DNA of 64,000 bases from an uncultured Oscillospiraceae bacterium (GCA_934573735.1 CAKTMC010000006.1:1-64000), one strand, 5' to 3'. Positions 1 to 9,110 are shown, counted from the first letter of the stretch. A program made the numbers and translations. The notes: generated from the sequence alone by a model not told the origin.

Positions 1-269
1 ACCAGCTCAGAAAGGACAACCTCCTCCGCGCGGCTGCGGATGCTGTTCATCCGTCCCACCCATTCCATTTGATTCTCGGTCTTCAGCCGCTCAGTGACAC
101 CTTCGGCTTTCTTCATCTGTTCGACCAGCTGATCAAACATTTCTTGTGCTGTGTCGCCGATTTCCTTGAGATGCTCGTCCAGTTTGCCGGTCAGCAGCAT
201 CCCCGTGTAGATGCCGTCTCTGTACTCGCGCAGATACCGCCTGCGCTTTTCTACGAATCTGTTGTACAT
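1..269 (-). CDS. TnpV-like transposon protein, partial
   Basis: The reading frame runs off the left edge; 89 codons are visible from an ATG preceded by GGAGGAAGA, with an in-frame stop just upstream. It reads YLREYRDGIYTGML, then EGVTERLK and NQMEWVGRMNSIRSRAEE, which I recognise as the conserved core of the small TnpV proteins carried by clostridial mobile elements. The usual N-terminal ~30 residues of that family are absent, so the start may be internal to a decayed copy. No function is established for TnpV beyond its association with transposons. It supports reading the left end of the window as mobile-element territory. Confidence 0.6.
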   Translation of the reverse strand, partial: MYNRFVEKRRRYLREYRDGIYTGMLLTGKLDEHLKEIGDTAQEMFDQLVEQMKKAEGVTERLKTENQMEWVGRMNSIRSRAEEVVLSEL

Positions 270-491
270 ACTCTTCCTCCTTCACGCTCGCCGTGCGGGT
301 TTCTATCACCATCTACATGATAGCGCAACCCGAAGGAAAAGCCCAATGTGCGAAAACCAGATTTGCAGATTTGACATCATAGAAACTCCCTCAGAAACGC
401 AGGTTAATATTTGCCAAATTGAAGGGTTTGTATGTCCTTATGACGTTATACCTTGATTGAGTTTTCGAACGAAAACATTTGTTGAAATATG

Positions 492-520
492 TGGACTTTT
501 TGTGCGGGCTGTGATATAAT
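492..520 (+). promoter_or_regulatory. Putative promoter for the XRE regulator
   Basis: A perfect TATAAT at 515-520 lies 17 bp after TGGACT (492-497), a 4/6 match to the -35 consensus. It is about 80 bp upstream of the regulator start. The gene-free stretch 270-602 shows nothing else I can support. Confidence 0.45.
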
Positions 521-602
521 TATTAAAATACAGATTTATATGTTGAAAAGCGGCACTCCCAATACTATTGGCACAAGCAATAAAGTAAATGAGGTTTGCT
601 AT

Positions 603-806
603 ATGACTGTGAGTTATAAAAAATTATGGAAGCTCTTAATAGACCGAGATCTAAAGAAGAAGGATCTTGAGGAAATGGCTGGCGTTAGTCATTATGTAAT
701 GAACAAGTTGACACATGGGGATAACGTCACCACTGATGTCCTATGCAAAGTGTGCAAGGCTCTTAATTGCACCGTTGACGACATTATGGAAATGATTGAC
801 GAGTAG
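603..806 (+). CDS. XRE/Cro-type HTH regulator
   Basis: A 67-residue single-domain helix-turn-helix protein beginning MTVSYKKLWKLLIDRDLKKK. The recognition-helix region is AGVSHYVMNKLTHGDNV, followed by LCKVCKALNCTVDDIMEM, the usual end of small Cro/CI-like regulators. The ATG at 603 is chosen over an upstream in-frame start because it begins the domain exactly and has a GAGG 11 bases upstream. It lies about 110 bp ahead of a DNA methyltransferase gene on the same strand, where such proteins typically act as controllers of restriction-modification genes. That role is inference from position. Confidence 0.8.
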   Translation: MTVSYKKLWKLLIDRDLKKKDLEEMAGVSHYVMNKLTHGDNVTTDVLCKVCKALNCTVDDIMEMIDE

Positions 807-914
807 CTGTCGCTTTGGGTTTTTCAGTATAGATACGTCGACAGTCTTGCCACTTTTAAATCGTCTACTATGAATAACTTGCTTAAAAAGCTGTAGGAAA
901 GTTGAGGAAGCGTA

Positions 915-2468
915 ATGGATATCAACGCTTTGAATGCTAATCTAAACAGGGATAAATGGGGTGTCAGGAATTTTCGTGCTCTTAAATCTCTACTTGTAAA
1001 AGAGGTTCAAGAGTCACTTTCTGAGTTTATGCCCCTTACAAGCAGTTCTTATTATAACAATCCTATTCAAGTCCTTGACTTTTTTAGTGGAGCAGGTGGA
1101 ACATCTCTGGGATTTGCAGCGCTTAATACCGTTATTCCGACATTTAAGATGCTCGGCGGCTGCGATATCAACCAGATATCCGCACAGACATATAGCCGAA
1201 ACTTCGACACTCCTGTGATCCACGAAGACATCGTTCGACTGGCAAATGAAGAAGGTGCACTCGAAACTCTCCTCGAGAGCATAGGTTTTGACACTAATAA
1301 GCCCACCATCTTGATTGGTTGCGCACCATGCCAGGGTTTTTCATCTCATCGAAAGAGGCATTGGGACGAAGAAGACGACGTTCGAAATAGCCTCGTCATG
1401 GCTTTCGCAACAATTGTTGGGAAAATTATGCCAGATGTCATTGTTATGGAAAATGTGCCCGAGTTTTTATCTCAAAAGTACTGGCGCTATTTTTCTGCGG
1501 CAAAGAAAAGCTATCAGCAACTGGGCTATACAGTAAAAGAGCACATTTATAACGCTGCGGCGTTTGGTGTTCCGCAAGATCGCTTCAGAACAATAGTAAT
1601 CGGCATGAAGAAGGAGTTCCTTTTGCCAGAAGGCTACCTAACGCCGAATGAATATCGAACTGTCCGTGATGCAATCTCGAAATTGCCTCCGGTTGCTGCT
1701 GGCGTTGCTGATTCTAACGATCCAATGCATAAAAGCGCGGCTCACAAGCAAAGCACTATTGACGTCATTAGACAGGTTCCCCACGACGGCGGTAGCAGGC
1801 CGGAAGGTGTCGGACCTGAATGTCTAGATAGGGTAAGGGGCTTTTACGACGTATATGGGCGCTTGTATTGGGATAAGCCGTCTATCACTATCACTCATTA
1901 TGCTAGAAACCCAGCCAGCGGTCGATACACGCATCCAGAACAAGATCGTGGACTAACAGCAAGAGAAGCAGCGCTTCTTCAAAGCTTTCCGAATGGTTTT
2001 GAATTCACCGGCAAGTCCGACGATATTTATCGGCAGATTGGAGAAGCTGTACCGCCGTTGCTCTCTTCGGCAATTGCTGCAAATATTCTGATTGAGCTTC
2101 TGTCCACAGAGCCCACAGCCGACGAGCTATCCGCTAGCCCGCAATCTATTGACGAACCGGTGAGCAGTTCTTTTTCCAGCGTCATAGCGGGAATTAAGAT
2201 GAAAGATCAAGCTGCCAAGTCAACAAAATATACCTGTATCGATAGCTTTTGCGGTGCGGGAGGTCTTGGGCTTGGGCTCAAACGTGCAGGTTTTAATATT
2301 CTTCTTAGCTTTGATATTGATCAGATCTGTATTGATACAATCAAGGCGAACAAGAAATACTTTAATCATCCGGCAGAGGCCGCCGATATCGCAGATATGT
2401 TGAATGGAGACGCTTCAAGCAAATATCGACTTCGTCAGCGATGTCAGTTCTTCCCGCAAACCGCATAA
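915..2468 (+). CDS. C5 cytosine DNA methyltransferase with truncated second methylase domain
   Basis: The first methylase domain (about residues 50-395) looks complete: AdoMet motif DFFSGAGGTSLGF, catalytic Pro-Cys motif GCAPCQGFSSH, ENVPEF, QDRFRTIVIGM, and the closing REAALLQSFPNGF with QIGEAVPPLL. After a spacer a second AdoMet motif opens at about residue 439 (CIDSFCGAGGLGLGLKRAGF), but homology stops after roughly 60 residues and the frame ends in a tail unlike a methylase. The second domain therefore lacks its Pro-Cys loop and target recognition region. The first domain could still methylate cytosine. RBS-like AGGAAG precedes the ATG. The 3' end overlaps the convergent gene at 2362-3081 by 107 bp, a probable rearrangement joint. 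Confidence 0.85.
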   Translation: MDINALNANLNRDKWGVRNFRALKSLLVKEVQESLSEFMPLTSSSYYNNPIQVLDFFSGAGGTSLGFAALNTVIPTFKMLGGCDINQISAQTYSRNFDTPVIHEDIVRLANEEGALETLLESIGFDTNKPTILIGCAPCQGFSSHRKRHWDEEDDVRNSLVMAFATIVGKIMPDVIVMENVPEFLSQKYWRYFSAAKKSYQQLGYTVKEHIYNAAAFGVPQDRFRTIVIGMKKEFLLPEGYLTPNEYRTVRDAISKLPPVAAGVADSNDPMHKSAAHKQSTIDVIRQVPHDGGSRPEGVGPECLDRVRGFYDVYGRLYWDKPSITITHYARNPASGRYTHPEQDRGLTAREAALLQSFPNGFEFTGKSDDIYRQIGEAVPPLLSSAIAANILIELLSTEPTADELSASPQSIDEPVSSSFSSVIAGIKMKDQAAKSTKYTCIDSFCGAGGLGLGLKRAGFNILLSFDIDQICIDTIKANKKYFNHPAEAADIADMLNGDASSKYRLRQRCQFFPQTA

Positions 2469-3081
2469 AGCCATCCTTAATATCGTCTTTGTATACTGTC
2501 AACTTGAGGACTGACATTGTTTTGGCTCTTTTGATTGAAGACAGGAAATCTTCTCCCGGCATAATCTGACTTTCAATGGTGTAGTGGTACGGGTCATTTC
2601 CGTCTTCATTGAACTTCTTGAATTGTTCATTCAAGTAGTCGATAATACACTTTAGAGTTATGCCATAGTGATTGCTTTCGTGAACTGCAAGAAACCTGTT
2701 TTCGCCTTTTGCAAGGCGAATGCATAGATGTGTCTTTTCTTCGTCTCCATCCTGAGGCCTCTTTCGTCGTCCTCGCTCCTGCATAGTTTCAGTGTCGATT
2801 TCATTCCGAACGTGGTTGTATTTTGCCGACTTGAAAATCACATCATAATTTCCGTTTTTCAAATCCTCGTAAGAATCTAACCACACGACCTTTTCTGACG
2901 ATGTAATGTCTTTCTTGCGTTCAGGAAGTCCTGTTTTCATTATATATTCCAGCAATTGGGAAAAAGCGATGATAATCTGATCCATACTGTAAGCCGAATC
3001 ATCTTTTGCATCTTTATGCTTAGAGATAGAAAGGTAGTAGAAATAGATAGGCACTTTTTTCCATAATTCTTGCTCTCTCAT
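2362..3081 (-). CDS. Unrecognised third gene of type III R-M operon, probably 3'-truncated
   Basis: I do not recognise this 239-residue protein. It begins MREQELWKKVPIYFYYLSIS, is charged, and has a mid-region GRRKRPQDGDEEKTHLCIRLAKGE without obvious catalytic motifs. It starts 11 bp after the res stop with AAGGAGG as ribosome binding site, so it is co-transcribed with mod and res. The last ~30 residues lie in DNA that also encodes the cut-off methylase on the other strand, so the native C-terminus is probably lost. An accessory defence role is suggested only by the operon. Confidence 0.6.
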   Translation of the reverse strand: MREQELWKKVPIYFYYLSISKHKDAKDDSAYSMDQIIIAFSQLLEYIMKTGLPERKKDITSSEKVVWLDSYEDLKNGNYDVIFKSAKYNHVRNEIDTETMQERGRRKRPQDGDEEKTHLCIRLAKGENRFLAVHESNHYGITLKCIIDYLNEQFKKFNEDGNDPYHYTIESQIMPGEDFLSSIKRAKTMSVLKLTVYKDDIKDGFMRFAGRTDIADEVDICLKRLHSTYLRYRRPLPDD

Positions 3082-3092
3082 ATTCCGCCTCC

Positions 3093-5288
3093 TTAAAGCA
3101 CTTCCGAAAGCAGTTGCCAGTTTTCATCGTGGATATTGTCTGAATACTTGTCTACGCAAATGCATAGTTCTCCACTTTGTTTATCCTGTCTGACAATGCC
3201 ACCCTGTAGGTTATATCCATCAAGGTATTTTCTCAAAACGCCGAATTTCTTTGCAGTGAAGCGATCAATATCTTCACTGCTTCCTGACTTTGTAAAACCA
3301 CCTTTTGTTTCTATAATCCAGATACCACCATCATTTATGCCAACCACATAATCAGGGTAAAAGGATTTTTGTTTTCCAAAGTTATCCGTATAAACAATCG
3401 AGAAATACTCTGCGCCCTTATCTCCGTTCTTATAGAACCATTTCACTTTGCCACTACCTTCGCAAAAACGCTCAAACAGCTTCTCCGGCATAGATCTCTT
3501 TTCCGCAGAAGATAAATACCCTGTATAGACATTCTTTGTGTATTCCGTCTGAGACTTTGATGTTCCGTCATATGTGAAAATCATTTCAAGAGGAAACCCA
3601 ACTGGTTTTTCTGTTATCCGGGGAATTGCGAACGTTAGCTGCAAAGACTCATCAGCCATAGCATCACGGACATCTTCTATAAGCCTTCGCTCGTTGTTGA
3701 TGATAAATGCATATAGGTTTCGTGTTTCCAGACGAAGAATTTTTGCGTCGCACCGAACTCCGTTTAGGAACAGTTTACGCATAATGGTATTGGTGCTGCT
3801 ATAGTCCAAATTGGCTTTGTATCCAATCTCAGCAACACAGTGATGATACTCTTTGCCGTGCTTATGCGTATTCAATGGCTCGTGGATTGAGATGTCATTT
3901 AATTCTGTGATTTGGTCTTTGCTCAACACGCTAACGGAACCAGATTTGGTAAAATCTACGATATCCTCGTCGAAAGAATAGCCATAAGCTTCTAACTGAC
4001 TTTGGTTTTTATCGAGGTCGGTAGAGGTGTGGTATTTTTTCTCAAAGAACTTACAAATAACTTTAAGTGCAAACTTAGCATCGCGCGGAAATGGAATATC
4101 AGTTTTATATTGACTGATAAGCGTAAAGGAACGATATTCCGGCTTCAAGAATACTTTATAAGCATCTAATGCTCCCGTGCCCAAACTCAATTTAACGCTT
4201 TCCGTAAATTTCTCATCCAGCGTATAAAGATAACAGCAATCTAAAAGGTCTTCGCCATAATGCTTTGCTTCCGGCATCCGGCGAATCCTTCCAATCGTCT
4301 GAATTTCAAATACCTCGCTCATATTGTCACGGAGCTTCACGAGAATCTGCGCTCTTGGGCAATCCCAACCGGTAGCAACCGCCTGTTTGATAATTACAGC
4401 TATTGGAGTAGCGTCATTATCTTCAATATTCTCAAGGTTCTGTTTCTTATCAGACAACCATACCGATAGAAGGTTATTCTCGTAAGTAATGCCTTTGCTT
4501 TCGAAGTACTCTTCGACACGGTCAAGCAGTGCATCTGATTTATTCGGTAATTGGACGATAATCAATGGATTTACGCCAGAATCTTTCTTGGCGTATGCGG
4601 CTCGTAAGTCTCGTTGTTTCTTGAGGGCTTTATCCAGCAGGTAGGATATCTGATCTTCAACGCTAATATGCTGTTCAAAATTTTCATTGATTATCAGGAG
4701 CTTTTTTATCAGGCCTTCAGCAATAACATCTTCTTCTGGAATCTCTATCAGCAGAGCATTCTTGTAGTTTTTAGGTGTAGCGGAACAACGGATAATCTTA
4801 TTCGCATTGAACAGGGCGAGAATGTCATCTGCTTTGATCGTATCATTCTGATGTGACTCGTCAACAATTATGGTAAAAGTCAAACCGTTGTCAATTGCAT
4901 TCTGAATATGTTCGACAAAGTTTGTGCGCTCACTATCCTTAAGCGCATTGTTCCCTTTCTTAGTAAGCTTTTCCCAGTTGATGAAACAGGCATCATTTTC
5001 TTCAAAGCCAGAAGACATTATATCGGATAAGAGTTTTGTGTTGCTGCCGTGAATGTATTTATCCATTTTGGCTTTACTCTGTAATTCAAGATTACCTTTT
5101 CCGGGGGTAAGCCAAACAAACACTGCTTTGTTTGTGCTCTTCAGATACTCATCCATAAAGTGTGTAAGGATAATGGTTTTGCCGCTACCAGTACAACTCT
5201 TCAGAATAATATCCCTATTGGGCTCTCCCATAGCTTCCATAAGGGCCTCAATGGCTTTAAGTTGAAAATTTGCAAGCGTGATCCCCAT
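3093..5288 (-). CDS. res: Type III restriction enzyme Res subunit
   Basis: The 731-residue protein carries a superfamily 2 helicase core: Walker A SCTGSGKTII (residues 31-40), DESH box in TIIVDESHQND, motif III CSATPKN, and motif VI QTIGRIRRMPEAKHYGEDLL. The C-terminus has a PD-(D/E)XK-type endonuclease signature, PDYVVGINDGGIWIIETKGG, with the ETK lysine. This is the arrangement of type III Res subunits, which translocate on DNA with Mod and cut beside an unmethylated asymmetric site. The gene begins 2 bp after the mod stop, and its GGAGGGA ribosome binding site lies in the last mod codons, implying translational coupling. All motifs appear intact. Confidence 0.93.
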   Translation of the reverse strand: MGITLANFQLKAIEALMEAMGEPNRDIILKSCTGSGKTIILTHFMDEYLKSTNKAVFVWLTPGKGNLELQSKAKMDKYIHGSNTKLLSDIMSSGFEENDACFINWEKLTKKGNNALKDSERTNFVEHIQNAIDNGLTFTIIVDESHQNDTIKADDILALFNANKIIRCSATPKNYKNALLIEIPEEDVIAEGLIKKLLIINENFEQHISVEDQISYLLDKALKKQRDLRAAYAKKDSGVNPLIIVQLPNKSDALLDRVEEYFESKGITYENNLLSVWLSDKKQNLENIEDNDATPIAVIIKQAVATGWDCPRAQILVKLRDNMSEVFEIQTIGRIRRMPEAKHYGEDLLDCCYLYTLDEKFTESVKLSLGTGALDAYKVFLKPEYRSFTLISQYKTDIPFPRDAKFALKVICKFFEKKYHTSTDLDKNQSQLEAYGYSFDEDIVDFTKSGSVSVLSKDQITELNDISIHEPLNTHKHGKEYHHCVAEIGYKANLDYSSTNTIMRKLFLNGVRCDAKILRLETRNLYAFIINNERRLIEDVRDAMADESLQLTFAIPRITEKPVGFPLEMIFTYDGTSKSQTEYTKNVYTGYLSSAEKRSMPEKLFERFCEGSGKVKWFYKNGDKGAEYFSIVYTDNFGKQKSFYPDYVVGINDGGIWIIETKGGFTKSGSSEDIDRFTAKKFGVLRKYLDGYNLQGGIVRQDKQSGELCICVDKYSDNIHDENWQLLSEVL

Positions 5289-5290
5289 AT

Positions 5291-6997
5291 TTATCCCTCC
5301 AATTCTTTGTAGTAATAATCTGGAATAACATTCACTGCAATGTTATATTCCTGCAGCGCTTGCGCTTGCTGAGCGTCCAGCAATACATCGTGCCCCATAT
5401 AGAGCTTTTGGCATCTCTTACAGACACCTTCATCATCCAAAAATATCTCTAACTCCTCATCTGTCAGCACGATGGCAATTTCCTCGTTGCCCGTAAAATT
5501 GATGCCGTTTTCCAGCTCTACCAGTTCCCGGATGTGCCGCAGCAGCTCATCGGCGTACTCGTAGTACATACGATTCGAAATAGGTACATAGTCAACTTTA
5601 TAATATTTCAGACTGACAGCATAGTCTTCTTTATCAATGACACGGTGGATGCGTTCGTAGGTCACATCCCGACAAATGCCGTTTTCGTTGTTGGTGCAGA
5701 GGATAAAACGACGGGTTCCACCATCCTCTGCGTTGAGCTTCATAACAGCGTGACCTGTTGTACCAGAGCCTGCAAAGAAGTCGAGTATTATATCATTTGA
5801 ATTTGTTCCAATTTGTAAGCACTTTTTTAGCAAGAACAATGGCTTTGGAAAGGGAAATCTTTCAGAAAGCCCGAGTTCACCAAGTTCAACGGTACCTTTT
5901 TCTGTGATCACATCCGTCTCCAGCCATATGGATTTTGCCTTATATGTTGTTTTACGGTATTTTTCGTAAATATTGAAAGTGCCATCTCGCTTTGCGCGCG
6001 CAACAACATTGCTGAATTGTGTATTGCTATTGATGTTTTCGGAAAGCAATTTGGTACTCCATCGCCAGCAGCTCTCGCCTCCGGTTGAATTAAAGGGATA
6101 TACTTCTACACAATAATCAGTGGTATATGCAAGCGAAATGGGGCAAAAACCGTCTTTATCAACAATCGAAGGATTAACATAAATGGGATAAAACAAATTC
6201 GGACGGTTATGTTTTCCGAATTTTGGGTTGCGGTTTCTCAACTCTCGCACATTGTAGGCGCCGATTTTATCCAATAAATTGAGATCATTGTCGTCATCTG
6301 TTTTATCAATTTCATTAAATTCTGCCTCTGGCGAACGGGTGTAGATGAGCAGATATTCGTGAGTTTTTGCAATTTGCTTATAAGTTTGGCCCCTTTTGTT
6401 GGATTGGATAATAACTTGAGAGAAGAAGTTTTCCTCCTTAAATATCTCGTCACACAGCAGTTTCAAATCTGATTGCTCATTATCATCGATCGATATGAAT
6501 AAAATGCCATCATCGCGCAACAAATTGCGAGCAATCCTCAACCGTTCTCGCATAAAGGAGAGCCACTTGCTATGCCTAAATGTATCAGTCAAATCCACTC
6601 GCGTATCATCATAAGCAAAATCTTTATTTGCTGTGTTATACGGCGGATCTATGTAAATCATTTTGATCTTACCACGATGCGTCTTTTCCAACAGTTTCAG
6701 TGCGGCAAGGTTATCCCCTTCAAGCAAGAAATTCATCTGCCCACCGTGGTCGATGAACAAATCCACCTCTTCGGTCAGCACCGGCGTATGGGTATCCAAC
6801 ACCTCATCGATTTCCTCCCGATGCTCCTCGAATACGAGACCGTACTTTTTCCCGTTCACATCTTTTTCGAGTTCGGACAGGTAGGAGAGCAGGTTGCCCG
6901 TATTCTCATCCTGCGGTGCTGCGGCGATAAAGGCACGAATCTGCTTGATTTTGTCCAGCAGATCGTCCCGCTTCTTTTTCGAAATATTGGTGCTCAT
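5291..6997 (-). CDS. mod: Type III DNA methyltransferase Mod subunit
   Basis: A 568-residue beta-class amino-methyltransferase: the catalytic DPPYNT motif comes first (about residue 117, MIYIDPPYNTANKDF) and the AdoMet motif ILDFFAGSGTTGHAV comes late (about residue 410), the order expected for type III Mod proteins. The region between would hold the target recognition domain. It would methylate adenine at a non-palindromic site and confer specificity on Res. Mod is the promoter-proximal gene of a mod-res-unknown operon. About 40 bp upstream of its start lies a pair of tandem perfect palindromes (7037-7137), described separately. The start is MSTNISKKKRDDLL, preceded by GGAGGATGCAAG. Confidence 0.92.
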   Translation of the reverse strand: MSTNISKKKRDDLLDKIKQIRAFIAAAPQDENTGNLLSYLSELEKDVNGKKYGLVFEEHREEIDEVLDTHTPVLTEEVDLFIDHGGQMNFLLEGDNLAALKLLEKTHRGKIKMIYIDPPYNTANKDFAYDDTRVDLTDTFRHSKWLSFMRERLRIARNLLRDDGILFISIDDNEQSDLKLLCDEIFKEENFFSQVIIQSNKRGQTYKQIAKTHEYLLIYTRSPEAEFNEIDKTDDDNDLNLLDKIGAYNVRELRNRNPKFGKHNRPNLFYPIYVNPSIVDKDGFCPISLAYTTDYCVEVYPFNSTGGESCWRWSTKLLSENINSNTQFSNVVARAKRDGTFNIYEKYRKTTYKAKSIWLETDVITEKGTVELGELGLSERFPFPKPLFLLKKCLQIGTNSNDIILDFFAGSGTTGHAVMKLNAEDGGTRRFILCTNNENGICRDVTYERIHRVIDKEDYAVSLKYYKVDYVPISNRMYYEYADELLRHIRELVELENGINFTGNEEIAIVLTDEELEIFLDDEGVCKRCQKLYMGHDVLLDAQQAQALQEYNIAVNVIPDYYYKELEG

Positions 6998-7036
6998 CTT
7001 GCATCCTCCAATATGGTTTTATTCATAAGTTCATGC

Positions 7037-7137
7037 CCAAAGTGCCAATTTGGCACTTTGGAACCACCGTGCTGGCTCTTTGGGATTTCGCCAAAGTATC
7101 AATTTGATACTTTGGAAGCTGAAAGCTGATACTTTGG
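7037..7137. repeat. Tandem 54-bp unit with covarying palindromes upstream of mod
   Basis: Two perfect 25-bp palindromes, each 12 bp + 1 + 12, sit at 7037-7061 (arm CCAAAGTGCCAA) and 7091-7115 (arm CCAAAGTATCAA), exactly 54 bp apart. Further TTTGG half-sites end at 7083 and 7137, giving the same 22/32-bp spacing in both units. The two palindromes differ at two positions per arm, and both arms change together, so symmetry is kept. They lie between the mod start and the preceding ATPase stop. Confidence 0.85.
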
Positions 7138-7149
7138 AATTCTCACTCC

Positions 7150-9009
7150 TCATCCAACTGCCACTTCGACCTTTTTACCGCTGAAGGCCACGCCGTATTT
7201 ATAAATCGTCCTGACCCCGGCGGTCGTCAGCTCGGTTTCGTATTTCTTATCGTTGATCTGCTGTAAGGCCGTCTCGGACAGCTTTTTCAGCTTTTCGTCA
7301 CTGCAATTTTTCTCCGCTTTCAGCTCAATCAGGATGCCCGGAAGACCCTTTTGCGTGGGCTTCAGCTGAATGTCATAGCGCCCGTCGCCGGATTCCCGGT
7401 TGGAGGTCACGAAAGCGCCGCCCAGCAGGGCGCACAGGCCCAGCATAAAGCCGTGGTAGAAATTCTCCCCGGCAGTATCGAAGTAACTGACCGACTGGGT
7501 CAGCAGCGTCTGTATCTGCGCTTTCAGCCGTGCGTTATCGCCGGAGAAGATGGCCTCCTGAACGGAAATCGCCGTGGACGGCGGGATCAGATTCTCCAGC
7601 CGCTGCAAGATCTCCTTGTTATACACCAGAGAAATCTCCCGGTTGGGCAGGGAGACCTCGCACATAAAATCGCCGCTGAAGGAGGGCGTGGTTTTCAGTG
7701 CCTTCAGATAGCCGGTCACCAGCAAGAAGCTGTAAATGGTGGAGGGGTTGCTTTTGATCTGCGGATAGATCACGCCGGTGTCGATGAAGGTGGTGAAGGT
7801 CTCGCCGTTGACCAGGGAGGTCAGACGGTTATAAATCTCCTCGTCCGCCTGGGCAAGCACTTCCCCGATAATATCGTTGCTGCCGGTGGAGACCCAGAAG
7901 GGCCTCGGCTCGCACTCGTTGCTGAAGTAGTTGACCACCGACCACGGGTTGAAAATCTCCGTCTTGCCGAAGCGGTAGCCGTCGTACCATTGGCAAATCT
8001 CGTCGTACTTATCGGCAGCGCCGTAGTATTCCGCCATCTCCATCACCTCGTCGGCGGTGAAGCCGAAGTAGGCGCTGTATTTGTTGTCCAGCACGGAGTT
8101 GATGGACAGGTTGTTCATCCCGCTGAAGATGCTCTCCTTGGCCACCCGCAGAATGCCGGTGAGGAAGCCGAAGGACAGGTGCTGATTATCCTTGAACCCG
8201 CCGGAAAACAGGTTCCGCATAAACCGGATGACCTTGTCGTAATAGTCCTTCTGATAGCCCTGCTGGATGGGGGTGTCGTACTCATCGATGATGATAATGG
8301 GCGCAACGGCATAGTGCTTGTGCAGCATAGCGGACAGGTCCAGCAGTGCCGAAGCCAGCTCTACCTCGCTGACCTTGCCGTCTGCCAGCTTTTCATAGGT
8401 CTTTTTGCTGTACTCGTCGCACTTATCGCTGGCCAGCAGCTCCTTGTGCCGCCGGGTCTCCTTTGCGAAAATATCCCGGATGGCCGCAAAGGTCTCCTCC
8501 CAAGTGTCGAACTTCACATCCTTGAAGGTCAGGAAGATCACAGGGTACTTGCCCTGATAATCCCGGTACTTCTGGCCGCAGGCCCAGATCTTCTTATCCC
8601 GGAAGTAGTCGGAGGTATCCTTGTCGCTCTTTTCAAAATAAGTGCGCAGCATATCCATATTCAGCGTCTTGCCGAAACGCCGGGGGCGGGTAAACAGCGT
8701 CACCATCGGACGCTCGTCGATGAAATCCTTGATCATCATCGTCTTGTCGATGTAGTAGTATTCCGACGATGCAAGGCAGTAGTTGGACACGCCGATGGGC
8801 AGGGGCAGCTTCGGCGCGCGCTCCGTCTTGCGGAAAGCGCCCGTCTTGAGCCGCTGATCCGCCGGCTTCTGCGTATCAGCGGGGATCAGCCAACGATTGC
8901 CCTGCTTTTTCGCACCGGCGATTCTCCCATTCTTGCAGAGCGTCGCAACTCTCCGCTCCGTTATATTCCAGCGCACTGCTGCCTCTCTTACCGAGATCAT
9001 TTCAGCCAT
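7150..9009 (-). CDS. AAA-ATPase-like/PD-(D/E)XK protein with N-terminal HTH
   Basis: The 619-residue protein has three parts. Residues 1-50 form an excisionase/MerR-like helix-turn-helix (SVREAAVRWNITERRVATLC, then GNRWLIP). Next is an AAA-ATPase-like domain with P-loop TRPRRFGKTLNMDML and Walker B IIIIDEYDTP. The C-terminus has a PD-(D/E)XK-type core GRYDIQL followed by GILIELKAEK. The ATPase plus nuclease pair is a widespread bacterial family of unknown biological role, suspected of involvement with mobile DNA; the DNA-binding fusion is less usual. The ATG at 9009 is chosen because GGAGGT lies 7 bases upstream and a consensus promoter 34 bp upstream would be inside any longer version. Operator-like repeats overlap that promoter, suggesting autoregulation. 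Confidence 0.85.
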   Translation of the reverse strand: MAEMISVREAAVRWNITERRVATLCKNGRIAGAKKQGNRWLIPADTQKPADQRLKTGAFRKTERAPKLPLPIGVSNYCLASSEYYYIDKTMMIKDFIDERPMVTLFTRPRRFGKTLNMDMLRTYFEKSDKDTSDYFRDKKIWACGQKYRDYQGKYPVIFLTFKDVKFDTWEETFAAIRDIFAKETRRHKELLASDKCDEYSKKTYEKLADGKVSEVELASALLDLSAMLHKHYAVAPIIIIDEYDTPIQQGYQKDYYDKVIRFMRNLFSGGFKDNQHLSFGFLTGILRVAKESIFSGMNNLSINSVLDNKYSAYFGFTADEVMEMAEYYGAADKYDEICQWYDGYRFGKTEIFNPWSVVNYFSNECEPRPFWVSTGSNDIIGEVLAQADEEIYNRLTSLVNGETFTTFIDTGVIYPQIKSNPSTIYSFLLVTGYLKALKTTPSFSGDFMCEVSLPNREISLVYNKEILQRLENLIPPSTAISVQEAIFSGDNARLKAQIQTLLTQSVSYFDTAGENFYHGFMLGLCALLGGAFVTSNRESGDGRYDIQLKPTQKGLPGILIELKAEKNCSDEKLKKLSETALQQINDKKYETELTTAGVRTIYKYGVAFSGKKVEVAVG

Positions 9010-9042
9010 AGGGGATACCTCCACGCATAAAATCACAAGTAC

Positions 9043-9071
9043 ATTATACCCGGATAAAAGAACAATGTCAA
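9043..9071 (-). promoter_or_regulatory. Consensus promoter of the HTH-ATPase gene
   Basis: On the minus strand TTGACA (9066-9071) and TATAAT (9043-9048) are both perfect and separated by exactly 17 bp. Transcription would start near 9036, about 27 bases before the ATG. Confidence 0.85.
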
Positions 9072-9110
9072 CAAAGTTCGGAACAATGTCGTTGTAAATC
9101 AGCATTGTTC
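9060..9110. promoter_or_regulatory. Operator-like GAACAATG repeats over the -35 region
   Basis: GAACAATGT occurs at 9060-9068, overlapping the -35 box, and again at 9081-9089, 21 bp (two helical turns) away. The inverted form CATTGTTC is at 9103-9110. This spacing on one DNA face is typical of cooperative repressor sites. The HTH of the adjacent gene is the obvious candidate ligand, by inference. Confidence 0.5.

Noticed and set aside
7351..9030. A 559-codon plus-strand frame opposite the HTH-ATPase gene
   Set aside because: The minus-strand frame has P-loop, Walker B, nuclease motif, ribosome binding site and consensus promoter; the plus frame has none.
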